In this document: positions 26,622-35,774 of the stretch, piece after piece
Numbering within the stretch: the stretch's first letter is position 1
How the letters are laid out: every line of letters starts with the position of its first letter
Source: CAIWHR01 sp963734575
GTDB lineage: Bacteria; Pseudomonadota; Gammaproteobacteria; Burkholderiales; Casimicrobiaceae
Length of the DNA: 64,000 bases
Direction of reading: 5' to 3'
Assembly: GCA_963734575.1 (NCBI GenBank)
Contig: CAVTHT010000011.1
Span: 62,001-126,000 of the forward strand
Notes under the pieces: generated by a model
The model's input: only the letters and a program-made list of their open reading frames with translations
What the model was told of the DNA's origin: nothing
Databases searched by the model: none
Translations under genes and position numbers: made by a program

Positions 26622-27002
26622 ATGGGGGCATTCATGGACGGTAGCCACGTACGAAGCTTTGTTCTCGCAGCTCTTCTAGGTTGCACGCCCCTCGCGGTGG
26701 CGGGCGGGGGATCGCAGGCAGCCGATTCACACGACCAGGACGCTCAAGGGCGGCCCGCAGGTACCACGACGCTGCCTCCTGTGTCGCCGCCGGCAAGCTC
26801 ACAGCAGTCGGGAATCGGCAACATCAGCGACGTCCCGGGCAGCATGTCCGACGGCGCGCCGGCCCAGACCAGCAATGAAGCGCCGCCAGGAGCGCAGAGC
26901 TTGCCACCCGTGTTGCCGCGCAACGCTCGGCCAAACGGCAGCATCGGCAACATCGAGGACGTCACCGGCAGCATGAGCGACGGCTCGGCAAACAAGCAGT
27001 AA
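26622..27002 (+). CDS. Small secreted protein with a duplicated IGNI-DV-GSMSDG motif
   Basis: A 126-residue unrecognised protein starting at ATG 26622 or the ATG at 26634. An export signal covers about the first 30 residues, with LLGC as a possible lipobox (LAALLGCTPLAVA). The mature part is rich in Pro, Ser and Gly and contains two copies of a motif: GIGNISDVPGSMSDG and SIGNIEDVTGSMSDG, 42 residues apart, each after a PPV or similar Pro-rich linker. The pattern suggests a duplicated ligand- or metal-binding turn, but nothing is known. Convergent with the lectin-like gene, 47 bp apart. Confidence 0.6.
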   Translation: MGAFMDGSHVRSFVLAALLGCTPLAVAGGGSQAADSHDQDAQGRPAGTTTLPPVSPPASSQQSGIGNISDVPGSMSDGAPAQTSNEAPPGAQSLPPVLPRNARPNGSIGNIEDVTGSMSDGSANKQ

Positions 27003-27049
27003 GGTCGGCGCAGGAATGACATGGGCCCCGCCGCGTGTGGGGCCCTGCT

Positions 27050-27685
27050 TCACTTTGCCGGTTGGAAGCTGAAGTCGTCGAAGGCTGTGACGCTGTCCGC
27101 CTTGGTCCACACGCCCACTGCGCCAGGCCCGGAAATGTGGCTGTCATCGAATTCGATGTACTGCTCGCCGTCGAGCGTGACGATGATGTGCTTGCCGCTG
27201 AATTGCACGCGCAACGTATGCCACTGGTTCCTGGCGACTGGCGCATCCGCGTATTTGATGGTGTTGCGCCGACCATCGGCCGTGTAATAAAGCGATACGT
27301 TGTTCTCGAGCGCGTTCGCACGCGCGACGTAGTAGTTGTCGCCATCCTTCCAGCGCCACACGAGACCGCCGGCAGCGTCCTCCTTGCCGGCAATCGCCTT
27401 GAACTTCACTTCGACGATGCCGTCGGCCATCGACACGTCCTTTTTCACACACCACGGAAACGTGCCGGAGCCGGACTGCTTGAGCACCTTGGACCCGCTC
27501 GGTGCGCTCGGGTCGGCCTCGACGGTCCACTTCGGAGTTCCCTTGCCAGTCACGCCAGCAACCCAGCCGGGCGGCAACCCACCCGGTGCGACGGCGTCGA
27601 ACTCAACGGTCTCTGCCATGGCCAATACGCTCCACCACGTCGCGAGGGAAACCAGCGTTCGGATCACGAGACGTCGTCGGTTCAT
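27050..27685 (-). CDS. Exported concanavalin-A-like (DUF1080/LamG type) beta-sandwich protein
   Basis: Secreted protein of 211 residues, intact, with signal peptide MNRRRLVIRTLVSLATWWS to AMA. The rest reads as a jelly-roll: GLPPGWVAGVTGKGTPKWTV, DGIVEVKFKAIAGKEDAAGG, VWRWKDGDNYYVARANALEN, WHTLRVQFSGKHIIVTLDGE and GAVGVWTKADSVTAFDDF. This is the pattern of DUF1080 and related carbohydrate-associated domains; no glycosidase residues can be assigned. It is the last gene of the chrA strand unit, its start overlapping the small ORF after chrA. Confidence 0.75.
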   Translation of the reverse strand: MNRRRLVIRTLVSLATWWSVLAMAETVEFDAVAPGGLPPGWVAGVTGKGTPKWTVEADPSAPSGSKVLKQSGSGTFPWCVKKDVSMADGIVEVKFKAIAGKEDAAGGLVWRWKDGDNYYVARANALENNVSLYYTADGRRNTIKYADAPVARNQWHTLRVQFSGKHIIVTLDGEQYIEFDDSHISGPGAVGVWTKADSVTAFDDFSFQPAK

Positions 27686-27872
27686 CTTCGTAGCTCCAGA
27701 CGGACTGAATCTTCGAGTGGGTCGCTATGAGCTCCGCGCGCTGGAGTCCATTCACGTGGAAGTCTCGCGCGGTGCCGACGTCGAGCTGCCGCAGTTCGGC
27801 CCGGATGGCGTTGAGGCGCTTCACCGCACCGGCGTAGTGGTCGAACGGCAGGCTCCGCGTGGCGCTCTCCAT
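27603..27872 (-). CDS. Small ORF directly after chrA, unknown function
   Basis: An 89-codon frame whose ATG immediately follows the chrA stop codon (TAG then ATG). The sequence starts MESATRSLPFDHYAGAVKRL and looks helical and coding up to about IQSVWSYEDEPTTS, after which it runs 83 nt into the start of the lectin-like gene in another frame; a frameshift may have lengthened it. Zero spacing to chrA suggests translational coupling and membership of the chromate unit. I do not recognise the family. Confidence 0.5.
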   Translation of the reverse strand: MESATRSLPFDHYAGAVKRLNAIRAELRQLDVGTARDFHVNGLQRAELIATHSKIQSVWSYEDEPTTSRDPNAGFPRDVVERIGHGRDR

Positions 27873-29255
27873 CTAAGTGCCTCCGATTGCAGCGCGCAGC
27901 AATGTCCAGGCGAGCCCTGCAAAACCGCAGGCGCCGATGACGGGGATGACGCCGACCTTGAACCGGAACAATGCAACCGCTGCGGCGACCCCGATGACGA
28001 GCGACGGCCATTCGAAGTGGTCGCCGATGCCTCCCGGCCAGAGGACGTGGTAACCAAAGAAGACGGCCAGATTGAGAATCACGCCAACAACGGCGGCGGT
28101 AATGCCGGTGAGCGGCGCAGTGAACTTGAGGTCGCCGTGCGTGGCCTCCACGAGTGGCCCGCCGACCAGGATGAACAAGAACGATGGCAGGAACGTGAAG
28201 AACGTCGCTACCGTTGCGCCGGCCGCACCGCTCAGGAACAGCGCGGATTGACCGAGCGCTGCGTGCGCCCACTCGCCGACGAACGCGCGAAGGCGACCAC
28301 CGGAGCGCGGCCCGGGCGTGGTTTCCCGAGCGCCAGGCCGTCGATCATCTGGGTTGGCGCGAGCCAACCGTGCGTTTCCACGGCACCTTGGTAGACGTAG
28401 GGCAGCACCGCATACGCGCCGCCGAAGGTGAGCAAGGCGGCCTTGGTGAAGAACCACCCCATTTGCGTGAGCGTGCCGGTCGCAGCCGAACAGAAGAGCC
28501 AACAGCGCGAGCGGCGCGAGAGCGAACAGCACACCGACGACGGCGACCACGATCGTATGGCGTCGGACGAAGCGGGCATGCGCAGGTGGCGGCGTATCGT
28601 CATCGATGACTGCCGGTCCGTAGTCCTTCGCGGTACTGCCGTGACCACCCATCTGGAAGCGCTGTGGCGCGACGCGACCGCCGACATGACCGATGACGCC
28701 GGCCGCGAGCACGATGTACGGGAACGGCACGTGGAACGCGAAAACGGCCACCAACGCCGCCCCCGCAATGCTCCACAGCACCGGGTTCTTTCGCAGTGCG
28801 CGTGAGCCGATGCGGTAAGCGGCGAACACGACAATGGCAGTCACCGCCGGCTTGATGCCATACAGCACGCCGGCAACAGCCGGTACGGCTCCGTACACGA
28901 CGTAAATCCATGACACGGCGATCAGGATGAACAGCGACGGCAGCACGAACAGGCCGCCCGCTACCACGCCGCCCCACGTTCGGTGCAACAGCCAACCGAT
29001 GTAGGTCGCGAGCTGCTGGGCTTCGGGACCGGGCAACAACATGCAGTAGTTGAGCGCATGCAGAAAACGGCGCTCCGATATCCAGCGCCGTCGCTCCACG
29101 AGTTCCTGGTGCATGACCGCAATCTGCCCGGCGGGCCCGCCGAAGCTGATGAAGCCGAGCTTCAGCCAGAACGCGAGTGCCTCGCGAAAGGTCGGAGCGC
29201 ATGGGGGCGCGCTGGCGTCACGGAGCGCCGGTGCCGCGTCGGTTGCAACGCTCAC
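27873..29255 (-). CDS. chrA: Chromate transporter ChrA, two-domain form (two compensating frameshifts)
   Basis: Inner-membrane chromate efflux protein of the CHR superfamily, about 460 residues with two homologous CHR domains. The N-domain has FREALAFWLKLGFISFGGPAGQIAVMHQE, shown here by LGFISFGGPAGQIAV, and LLPGPEAQQLATYIGW. The C-domain has FFTKAALLTFGGAYAVLPYV and ALGQSALFLSGAAGATVATF. Between about 28490 and 28325 the correct frame (TLTQMGWFFTKAALLTFGG) is out of phase, so two errors cancel and a misleading continuous ORF remains. Start is GTG 29255, overlapping the stop of an upstream small ORF (GTGA), which implies translational coupling. The leader resembles that of the ChrB-domain gene. 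Confidence 0.9.
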   Translation of the reverse strand: MSVATDAAPALRDASAPPCAPTFREALAFWLKLGFISFGGPAGQIAVMHQELVERRRWISERRFLHALNYCMLLPGPEAQQLATYIGWLLHRTWGGVVAGGLFVLPSLFILIAVSWIYVVYGAVPAVAGVLYGIKPAVTAIVVFAAYRIGSRALRKNPVLWSIAGAALVAVFAFHVPFPYIVLAAGVIGHVGGRVAPQRFQMGGHGSTAKDYGPAVIDDDTPPPAHARFVRRHTIVVAVVGVLFALAPLALLALLFGCDRHAHANGVVLHQGRLAHLRRRVCGAALRLPRCRGNARLARANPDDRRPGARETTPGPRSGGRLRAFVGEWAHAALGQSALFLSGAAGATVATFFTFLPSFLFILVGGPLVEATHGDLKFTAPLTGITAAVVGVILNLAVFFGYHVLWPGGIGDHFEWPSLVIGVAAAVALFRFKVGVIPVIGACGFAGLAWTLLRAAIGGT

Positions 29256-29458
29256 TTGCCTTGCTCCGCTCCCGTGCTGGTGTCCCCCAGCGCGGCCTTC
29301 ACGCAACGCGCCAAGTCAGTGGCGGGTCCGTGTCCCCAGTAGTGCAGGAGCATGGTTCGCGGCTGCTCACCGGTCATATGCTGGTGGGTGGCGACAACAT
29401 GGAGCTGGCGCCGAGCAGCGGTGTGAGCTTTGCAGTTCGTGGCGGTCCAAGCGGTCAT
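29252..29458 (-). CDS. Small ORF starting MTAWTA, translationally coupled to chrA
   Basis: A 68-residue frame, ATG at 29458, SD AAGAAGGG seven bases upstream, and its TGA stop overlapping the chrA GTG start by 4 nt. It begins MTAWTATNCKAH and ends YWGHGPATDLARCVKAALGD then TSTGAEQGK; several His and two Cys are present. I do not recognise a domain. The first six residues match the leader ORF before the ChrB-domain gene through silent codon differences. It may be a real small chromate-operon protein, or a leader peptide whose translation opens the chrA start. Confidence 0.6.
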   Translation of the reverse strand: MTAWTATNCKAHTAARRQLHVVATHQHMTGEQPRTMLLHYWGHGPATDLARCVKAALGDTSTGAEQGK

Positions 29459-29544
29459 GTCGCACCCTTCTTTTGGCACACGCCAATGAACAGAGCTCGC
29501 GGGGGCGCTGAGTCTGCCGACGGTCCCCGATGTGGGAAAGTATG
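29459..29544 (-). ncRNA. Candidate structured leader upstream of the chrA unit, copy B
   Basis: On the minus strand: -10 box CATACT (29544-29539), GGCAGACTC (29518-29510), AGCTCTG (29497-29491), a TTGGC-GTGT-GCCAA hairpin (29486-29473), SD AAGAAGGG (29472-29465), then the MTAWTA ORF. The same order and similar spacing occur at 18075-18182. The hairpin next to the SD differs in sequence but not in pairing between copies. A further inverted repeat GCGGGG/CCCCGC (29552-29573) lies just upstream of the -10 and could be an operator. Confidence 0.5.
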
Positions 29545-29600
29545 ACGTGCCGCGGGGGCAGTACAGACCCCGCAAATGCCCCTGAATGTGGAGGGTTCGG

Positions 29601-30650
29601 TTGAAGAAAGGCGTGGCTTACGCCCTGCTGTCGGCGGTGCTGTTCGGCATCAGCACGCCGCTGGCGAAGGTGCTGGTCGGCGCCGTGCCGCCGCTGCAAC
29701 TCGCCGGACTGCTCTATGCAGGCTCGGGTGTGGGACTGGCGCTCGTGATGCTGATTCGCCAGGTCGGCGCGGGCGCGGAGCGTTCGCTGTCATTGCCAGG
29801 CGGACGCGACCGGCTGTGGCTCGGTGGGGCGATCTTCTTCGGTGGGGTGGTCGGGCCCGTGCTCCTCATGCGCGGTCTCGCTGTCACCTCCGCGTCGACC
29901 GCATCCCTGCTCCTCAACCTCGAGGCCGTCTTCACGGCGCTGCTCGCATGGTTCCTCTTCCGCGAGAACTTCGATCGCCGCATCGCGCTCGGGATGCTGG
30001 CGATCGTCGCCGGCGGCGTAGTGCTCTCGTGGCAGCCTGATGCGACGGGCGGCGTATCGGGGGGAACGCTGCTCGTCGCGGCCGCATGCGCGTGCTGGGC
30101 GCTCGATAACAACCTGACCCGGCGAGTGTCGCATGCGGATGCAACACTCCTGGCGTGCCTGAAGGGAGTCGTCGCGGGGGCGGTCAATCTCGGGCTCGCG
30201 ACCGCGATGGGCTACGCGTGGCCCGCATTCCCGGTCATCAGCGCGGCTGCGGTGCTGGGCTTCGTCGGCTACGGCGTGAGCCTCACGCTTTTCGTCCTGG
30301 CTCTGCGCCACCTCGGAACCGCCCGGGCGGGTGCCTATTTCTCGGTCGCTCCGTTCTTCGGCGCGTCCGTGGCGCTGCTCATGTACGGCGACCCAGTGAC
30401 CTGGCAGTTCGTGGTTGCCACGCTGCTCATGGCCTCAGGGGTCTGGCTGCATGTGTCCGAGCATCACGAGCATCGCCACGTCCATGTCCGGCAGACGCAT
30501 TCACACGACCACAGCCATGATGAGCATCATCAACATCCACATGAGGATGGTTGGGATGGCAGTGAGCCACACGTGCACGCGCATACCCACGAACGAGTAG
30601 CGCATGCTCATGAGCACTACCCCGACGTGCACCATCGGCACGACCACTAG
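29601..30650 (+). CDS. EamA/DMT-family transporter with histidine-rich C-terminal tail
   Basis: Ten-helix drug/metabolite transporter-type protein, 349 residues, intact, made of two EamA repeats (AYALLSAVLFGISTPLAKVL and LLVAAACACWALDNNLTRRV). The end, from about residue 290, is HEHRHVHVRQTHSHDHSHDE and onwards, with more than twenty His in about 60 residues; it looks like a cytoplasmic divalent-metal-binding tail as in CDF and ZIP proteins. The start is TTG 29601, chosen because GGAGGG (29590-29595) is spaced for it; ATG 29586 has no such site. Divergent from the chrA leader. Possibly a Ni, Co or Zn exporter, but the substrate is inferred only from the tail. Confidence 0.82.
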   Translation: MKKGVAYALLSAVLFGISTPLAKVLVGAVPPLQLAGLLYAGSGVGLALVMLIRQVGAGAERSLSLPGGRDRLWLGGAIFFGGVVGPVLLMRGLAVTSASTASLLLNLEAVFTALLAWFLFRENFDRRIALGMLAIVAGGVVLSWQPDATGGVSGGTLLVAAACACWALDNNLTRRVSHADATLLACLKGVVAGAVNLGLATAMGYAWPAFPVISAAAVLGFVGYGVSLTLFVLALRHLGTARAGAYFSVAPFFGASVALLMYGDPVTWQFVVATLLMASGVWLHVSEHHEHRHVHVRQTHSHDHSHDEHHQHPHEDGWDGSEPHVHAHTHERVAHAHEHYPDVHHRHDH

Positions 30651-30720
30651 ACTGTTGAAGAACGCGCCCGGCGCGTCGGCGCGAGTGAGACAGGAAACGC
30701 GGAGCGTTCAAGGCGTCGCG

Positions 30721-31899
30721 TCATTGCGGCGAGCACATGGCGACCGCCGGGTTGCCATAGCCCTCCGGGATGTTGCCGCGATTCATCATCGAGTTCTGCA
30801 CCATGCCATCCATCGTGTACCGGTGGTTGCTGTCCATGCGCGTGTTCCAGGTGCGATAGACCGGCTGGGTTCCCGGCGGGCAGGCGCCCGCTGCCGGGTC
30901 CGGCATGTAGACGCGAAACACGTTGGAAGACTCCAACACCCACTGCATCGGCCAGTTTTGTGCCACTGCAGCGCACTCGTCCGGCGAGGCCGAATAGAAG
31001 TGGGTATCGAGGCCCACGCCCGGAAGGCCGTAGTAGCGACACACGGGCGTCGCTGCTGCGGCAGTCGCGTCGTCGGCAGCAACCACGTTGAAGCCCATGC
31101 CAGTGCGTTGCCAGCCGGTCATTCGCCCGCCATCGAGCGCACTGATTTCGTCCGGGTCCGCGGTCACGAAATAGTGGTCCAGGCCAGCGTGGTAATACTC
31201 GATCGCCATCGCGACCTTCGGCACCGGGCCCGCGGGAACGGTCATCCGGGCGAGCACCGCTTCTTCCTGTCCGTCCATCCAGCGCACCATTCCGATACCC
31301 GGGGCGTACCAGACGTCGCGCTGATAGCCGGAGCCGCGCTGCTCGTGCACGTGTAACGCGTTCGTGAACGTACCGGCAGGGGTCACGACCGTTTCGAGCG
31401 CGAGCGCCTGGTACGAGCTCATGTATCCCTGTGCGCCCATCATGCTGTTCATCCCGGCAACGCTGGCTTGCCACATGTCGGTGTTCTGGTAGCCCATCCC
31501 GGGGGCCATCCTCATGCCCGGGCTCACGGGGTTCTTGAGCAGCCATTCCGGGCTCGTCAAGCGCATCATGTAATGGGTGGTGTTGTCCGGCGTCGCGGCG
31601 TTGCCGCCAAAGTAGTGCATCCCGTCGAGGTCCATGCGATAGAAGTCGACGCTGTCCTGATTGCAGGACACACCCTGTTGACACACCAGGGTCATATGCA
31701 TGCTGGTGAGCCCGCCGATGCCAGCCCAGCTCTGGCCGGTATGCATGACCGCAGTCGCGGTCGTGTGCGCACCGTTGATGAACACATAATCGTAGCGAGC
31801 TCCGTCGACGAGCGGGAAGTAGTTGGCCGTCGTCATCGGCGTTGCGGTTGCAGTCATCGAAAGGCTTGACAGGACCGCCACTATGAATGCCCGTTGCAT
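30721..31899 (-). CDS. Exported methionine-rich protein with C-terminal DUF5648-type repeat domain
   Basis: Secreted protein of 392 residues, intact. Start ATG 31899 after GGAGAAACAG, signal peptide MQRAFIVAVLSSLSMTATA. The N-terminal half is rich in Met (MRMAPGMGYQNTDMWQ and MNSMMGAQGYMSSYQ). The C-terminal half has the DUF5648 pattern of short aromatic repeats: IEYYHAGLDHYFVTADPDE, YYGLPGVGLDTHFYSASPDE and RTWNTRMDSNHRYTMDG. Such repeats are found in extracellular proteins of unknown role. The Met clusters could bind copper, as in other exported Met-rich proteins, but that is inference. A CRP-like palindrome lies 96 bp upstream, shared with the divergent DUF302 gene. Confidence 0.7.
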   Translation of the reverse strand: MQRAFIVAVLSSLSMTATATPMTTANYFPLVDGARYDYVFINGAHTTATAVMHTGQSWAGIGGLTSMHMTLVCQQGVSCNQDSVDFYRMDLDGMHYFGGNAATPDNTTHYMMRLTSPEWLLKNPVSPGMRMAPGMGYQNTDMWQASVAGMNSMMGAQGYMSSYQALALETVVTPAGTFTNALHVHEQRGSGYQRDVWYAPGIGMVRWMDGQEEAVLARMTVPAGPVPKVAMAIEYYHAGLDHYFVTADPDEISALDGGRMTGWQRTGMGFNVVAADDATAAAATPVCRYYGLPGVGLDTHFYSASPDECAAVAQNWPMQWVLESSNVFRVYMPDPAAGACPPGTQPVYRTWNTRMDSNHRYTMDGMVQNSMMNRGNIPEGYGNPAVAMCSPQ

Positions 31900-31994
31900 C
31901 TGTTTCTCCGGTCTGATGGGGCGCCCACGGAGCCATGCCCCCGGCCAGGTATGCCGGTGCAACTTGCAGGCTAAGCCAAGGCAACCCGCAGGAT

Positions 31995-32010
31995 TGTGAC
32001 TTACGTCACA
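31995..32010. promoter_or_regulatory. CRP-type palindrome between divergent genes
   Basis: TGTGACTTACGTCACA fits TGTGA-6 bp-TCACA exactly. It lies about midway between the DUF5648 gene (start 31899, minus) and the DUF302 gene (start 32102, plus), about 95 bp from each, so a CRP/FNR-superfamily activator may control both. Confidence 0.6.
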
Positions 32011-32101
32011 GGCTGACGCTGTCGGCTGCCGCAATCTACTCACGCGGGGCATTGCGCTTCCTCGCCATTCCCCTTCAATCGCTCACTCTGGGACTCTAGT
32101 C

Positions 32102-32494
32102 ATGGCCACGAGATATGGGTTCGGCAAGACCGTTGATGTTTCCTTCGCTGATGCAATCGATCGCGTCACGCAGGCTCTGCAGCAGGAAGGCTTTGGCATC
32201 TTGAGTGACATCGACGTTGCCGGAGCGCTGAAGAAGAAACTGAGCAAAGATATCCCTCCGTACCGCATTCTTGGTGCGTGCAATCCGCCGTTGGCGGACC
32301 GCGCCATTGCCATGGAGCCCTCCATCGGGCTGCTCCTTCCGTGCAACGTGGTCGTGCGTCAGGACGACATCGGCCGCGTCCATGTCGAATTCATGAATAC
32401 CGACGCCGTGCTGCAGCTCGTCGACAAGCCAGGCATCGCGGAATTGGCGAGCGAAGTACGGCAGCGATTGGAGCGCGTTATGGCCGCCATGTAG
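32102..32494 (+). CDS. DUF302-family protein
   Basis: Small cytoplasmic protein of 130 residues, intact. Pattern of DUF302: YGFGKTVDVSFADAIDRVTQ, LQQEGFGILSDIDVAGALK, PPYRILGACNPPLADRAI, IGLLLPCNVVVRQDD. The conserved Cys (GACNPP) and the PCN segment are typical. The family is of unknown function, often near metal or redox genes, as here. Possible control by the CRP-like site at 31995. Confidence 0.85.
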   Translation: MATRYGFGKTVDVSFADAIDRVTQALQQEGFGILSDIDVAGALKKKLSKDIPPYRILGACNPPLADRAIAMEPSIGLLLPCNVVVRQDDIGRVHVEFMNTDAVLQLVDKPGIAELASEVRQRLERVMAAM

Positions 32495-32596
32495 CCGCAG
32501 GTGCAGCGGATCCGACGAACGCCAGCTTGCGCGGTGGCCATGGTCGTGTGGATGAATTTCATGCGCGTGGCTGCGACTCGGTGAGGGCAGCCACGA

Positions 32597-32847
32597 TCAC
32601 TTCTCCTGCGTCTTGGCCATCGGGGCAGGCTCGGCCGCCGGCGTCGCCTTGGCGACCCGGCGAACGGCATCGTGCGGCCGCGGACCCGTGGCAAACGTGT
32701 TCACTTTTGTCGTGTTCGCCTGTTGCTCGGCAGAGACTTTGCCGTTGTGGCCGTGCGAACGCTCGTCATGACGGGTTTGTGCACCGGCGGACGTGGCGAG
32801 TCCGGTGACGGCGAGGCGGCCATGATGGTGGGGATGATGCGTTTCAT
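32597..32847 (-). CDS. Small exported hypothetical protein (one frameshift)
   Basis: About 83 residues, unrecognised. It starts MKRIIPTIMA at 32847 after a GGAG-containing site, and after a one-base break near 32815 continues LAVTGLATSAGAQTRHD, completing a signal peptide. The mature part is polar, with HDERSHGHNGK and a Pro/Ala/Lys tail ending MAKTQEK. No Cys. Its neighbours on the same strand are another small exported protein and, further on, groEL. Confidence 0.55.
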
Positions 32848-32968
32848 GGTTGAACTCCTGGGTGAGTTGTGGACGCGTCCGCGATGCGTGCGCGCAGTCC
32901 AGGTAGTGCAGTAACGGGTGCAGCGAGATGCGCGCGTGTGCTACGGGCATGAGCCCGTGCGCCGCGGC

Positions 32969-33346
32969 TTATCGCGCGACGCGCAGAGAGCGGAGCAGGA
33001 CAGGCACACCCGAGGGCGGATGTGCAAGATGCACGACCGCAGCCGCAGGAACGGCCGACGGTGCGTGCGACAACGAGGCCGCTGCAACGAGAAGCGGCTG
33101 ACCGGTCGGCTGGTCGGGCGCGAGCTGCAGCTTCGCGGAGACCGGAGTGTCGTCGGCGCAGAACTGGAGGCAGTTCGCCGACGGCCGCTCATCGTGGCTC
33201 GCATCACCGGACATCGCCATCCCTTGCGCGGTGGCGGTCTGTGCGCCAGCCGTGGCGCACGCATTGGCGATGCCCATGAACAGCGCAAAGAGCCACGCAC
33301 CCAAGGTGAGGGCGGCGAGCGCTTTGCGATGTCGGCGAAGGGTCAT
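32969..33346 (-). CDS. Small exported or membrane-tethered hypothetical protein, cysteine-containing
   Basis: Protein of 125 residues, intact, with N-terminal hydrophobic segment (LAALTLGAWLFALFMGIANA), likely a signal or anchor. A CLQFCADD element in the middle and a hydrophobic C-terminal half (VAAASLSHAPSAVPAAAVVH) give the look of small DUF2946-type proteins seen near copper genes, but I cannot assign it with confidence. Located between a small His-containing exported protein and the groEL terminator. Confidence 0.5.
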   Translation of the reverse strand: MTLRRHRKALAALTLGAWLFALFMGIANACATAGAQTATAQGMAMSGDASHDERPSANCLQFCADDTPVSAKLQLAPDQPTGQPLLVAAASLSHAPSAVPAAAVVHLAHPPSGVPVLLRSLRVAR

Positions 33347-33478
33347 GGGCGGGGCGCGGGTGACTCAGTGTAGGTACTCGTACGCCGATGCGTTTGAGGG
33401 GCATCAAGCACGCTACCGTTGTAATGCAGCCGTCATCTGGGCGGCTGACCAGCCGACGGCAGTCGGACCAGCCTCGCA

Positions 33479-33506
33479 CAAAACAAAACCCCGCCGAAGC
33501 GGGGTC
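33479..33506 (-). terminator. Rho-independent terminator of groESL
   Basis: Minus strand: CCCCGC-TTCG-GCGGGG followed by TTTTGTTTTGT. The UUCG tetraloop stem and T-tract are ideal. It ends the groES-groEL unit about 65 bp past the groEL stop. Confidence 0.85.
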
Positions 33507-33521
33507 TTGTTGGACGCGTAT

Positions 33522-33537
33522 CAGGCTGAAGCCTGAC
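33522..33537. repeat. Dispersed palindrome, copy 1 (TCAGGCT/AGCCTGA)
   Basis: TCAGGCTGAAGCCTGA lies between the groEL stop and its terminator. The same palindrome recurs near 54262-54378 and 61136-61229, always just after gene ends. Confidence 0.7.
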
Positions 33538-33570
33538 CCACAGCGCCGGAACGCCTCAGGCGCTGCCGCT

Positions 33571-35226
<1,656 letters not shown>

Positions 35227-35265
35227 GGTTGCTTCTCCTGATTCGAATTCGGGTAATGGGGGCGA

Positions 35266-35553
35266 TCAGCCGACGATGCCGATGATGTCGTCTTCGCGCA
35301 TGTGCAGGTAATCGTTCCCCTCGAGCTTGAATTCCTGGCCCGAGTACTTGCCGAAGAGCACGCGATCACCGACGCGGACACCCATGGCAACGGTCTTGCC
35401 GTTGTCGTCCGTCTTGCCGGGTCCGACCGCGACGACCTCTCCCTGCGACGGCTTCTCCGCCGCCGTATCCGGGATGACGATCCCGCCGGCCGACTTCTTC
35501 TCCTCTTCCACGCGCTTGACGATGACTCGGTCGTGCAACGGGCGAATATTCAT
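35266..35553 (-). CDS. groS: Co-chaperonin GroES
   Basis: 10 kDa co-chaperonin, 95 residues, intact: MNIRPLHDRVIVKRVEEE, SAGGIVIPDTAAEKPSQGEV, mobile loop included, ending YLHMREDDIIGIVG. ATG 35553 gives the standard family N-terminus; a GTG at 35565 would add four residues. First gene of the heat-shock operon under CIRCE control. Confidence 0.97.
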   Translation of the reverse strand: MNIRPLHDRVIVKRVEEEKKSAGGIVIPDTAAEKPSQGEVVAVGPGKTDDNGKTVAMGVRVGDRVLFGKYSGQEFKLEGNDYLHMREDDIIGIVG

Positions 35554-35628
35554 GTTAGTGCTCACTCCTGCTGTGGGGGTTTATCACCGAGGCTAGCGAG
35601 ACTCCCCTGAGGGTGAATCCGCGGGGTG

Positions 35629-35655
35629 CTAGCACTCTCCTTAGGTGAGTGCTAA
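35629..35655. promoter_or_regulatory. CIRCE element (HrcA operator) upstream of groES
   Basis: CTAGCACTC, 9 bp, GAGTGCTAA: one mismatch from the canonical inverted repeat TTAGCACTC-N9-GAGTGCTAA. It begins at the -10 box of the groES promoter, so HrcA binding would block transcription until heat shock. Confidence 0.92.
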
Positions 35656-35683
35656 TAATACGGACGCAAGGCCCGCAAATCAA
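35655..35683 (-). promoter_or_regulatory. groES sigma-70 promoter
   Basis: Minus strand -35 TTGATT (35683-35678), 17 bp, -10 TATTAT (35660-35655), with the CIRCE repeat starting at the -10. This is a strong vegetative promoter with repressor control. Confidence 0.8.
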
Positions 35684-35774
35684 GACTGACGAGGGTGTGG
35701 ATAACCGAAAAAGCCGTCCGACCGAGCGCCGCCGCCGAGGCGGGCGCCGGCCCTCCGGAATGCCCCGCCTAGAC

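Noticed and set aside
28232..28834. Separate small gene inside chrA
   Set aside because: It is the true chrA frame over a segment between two compensating frameshifts.
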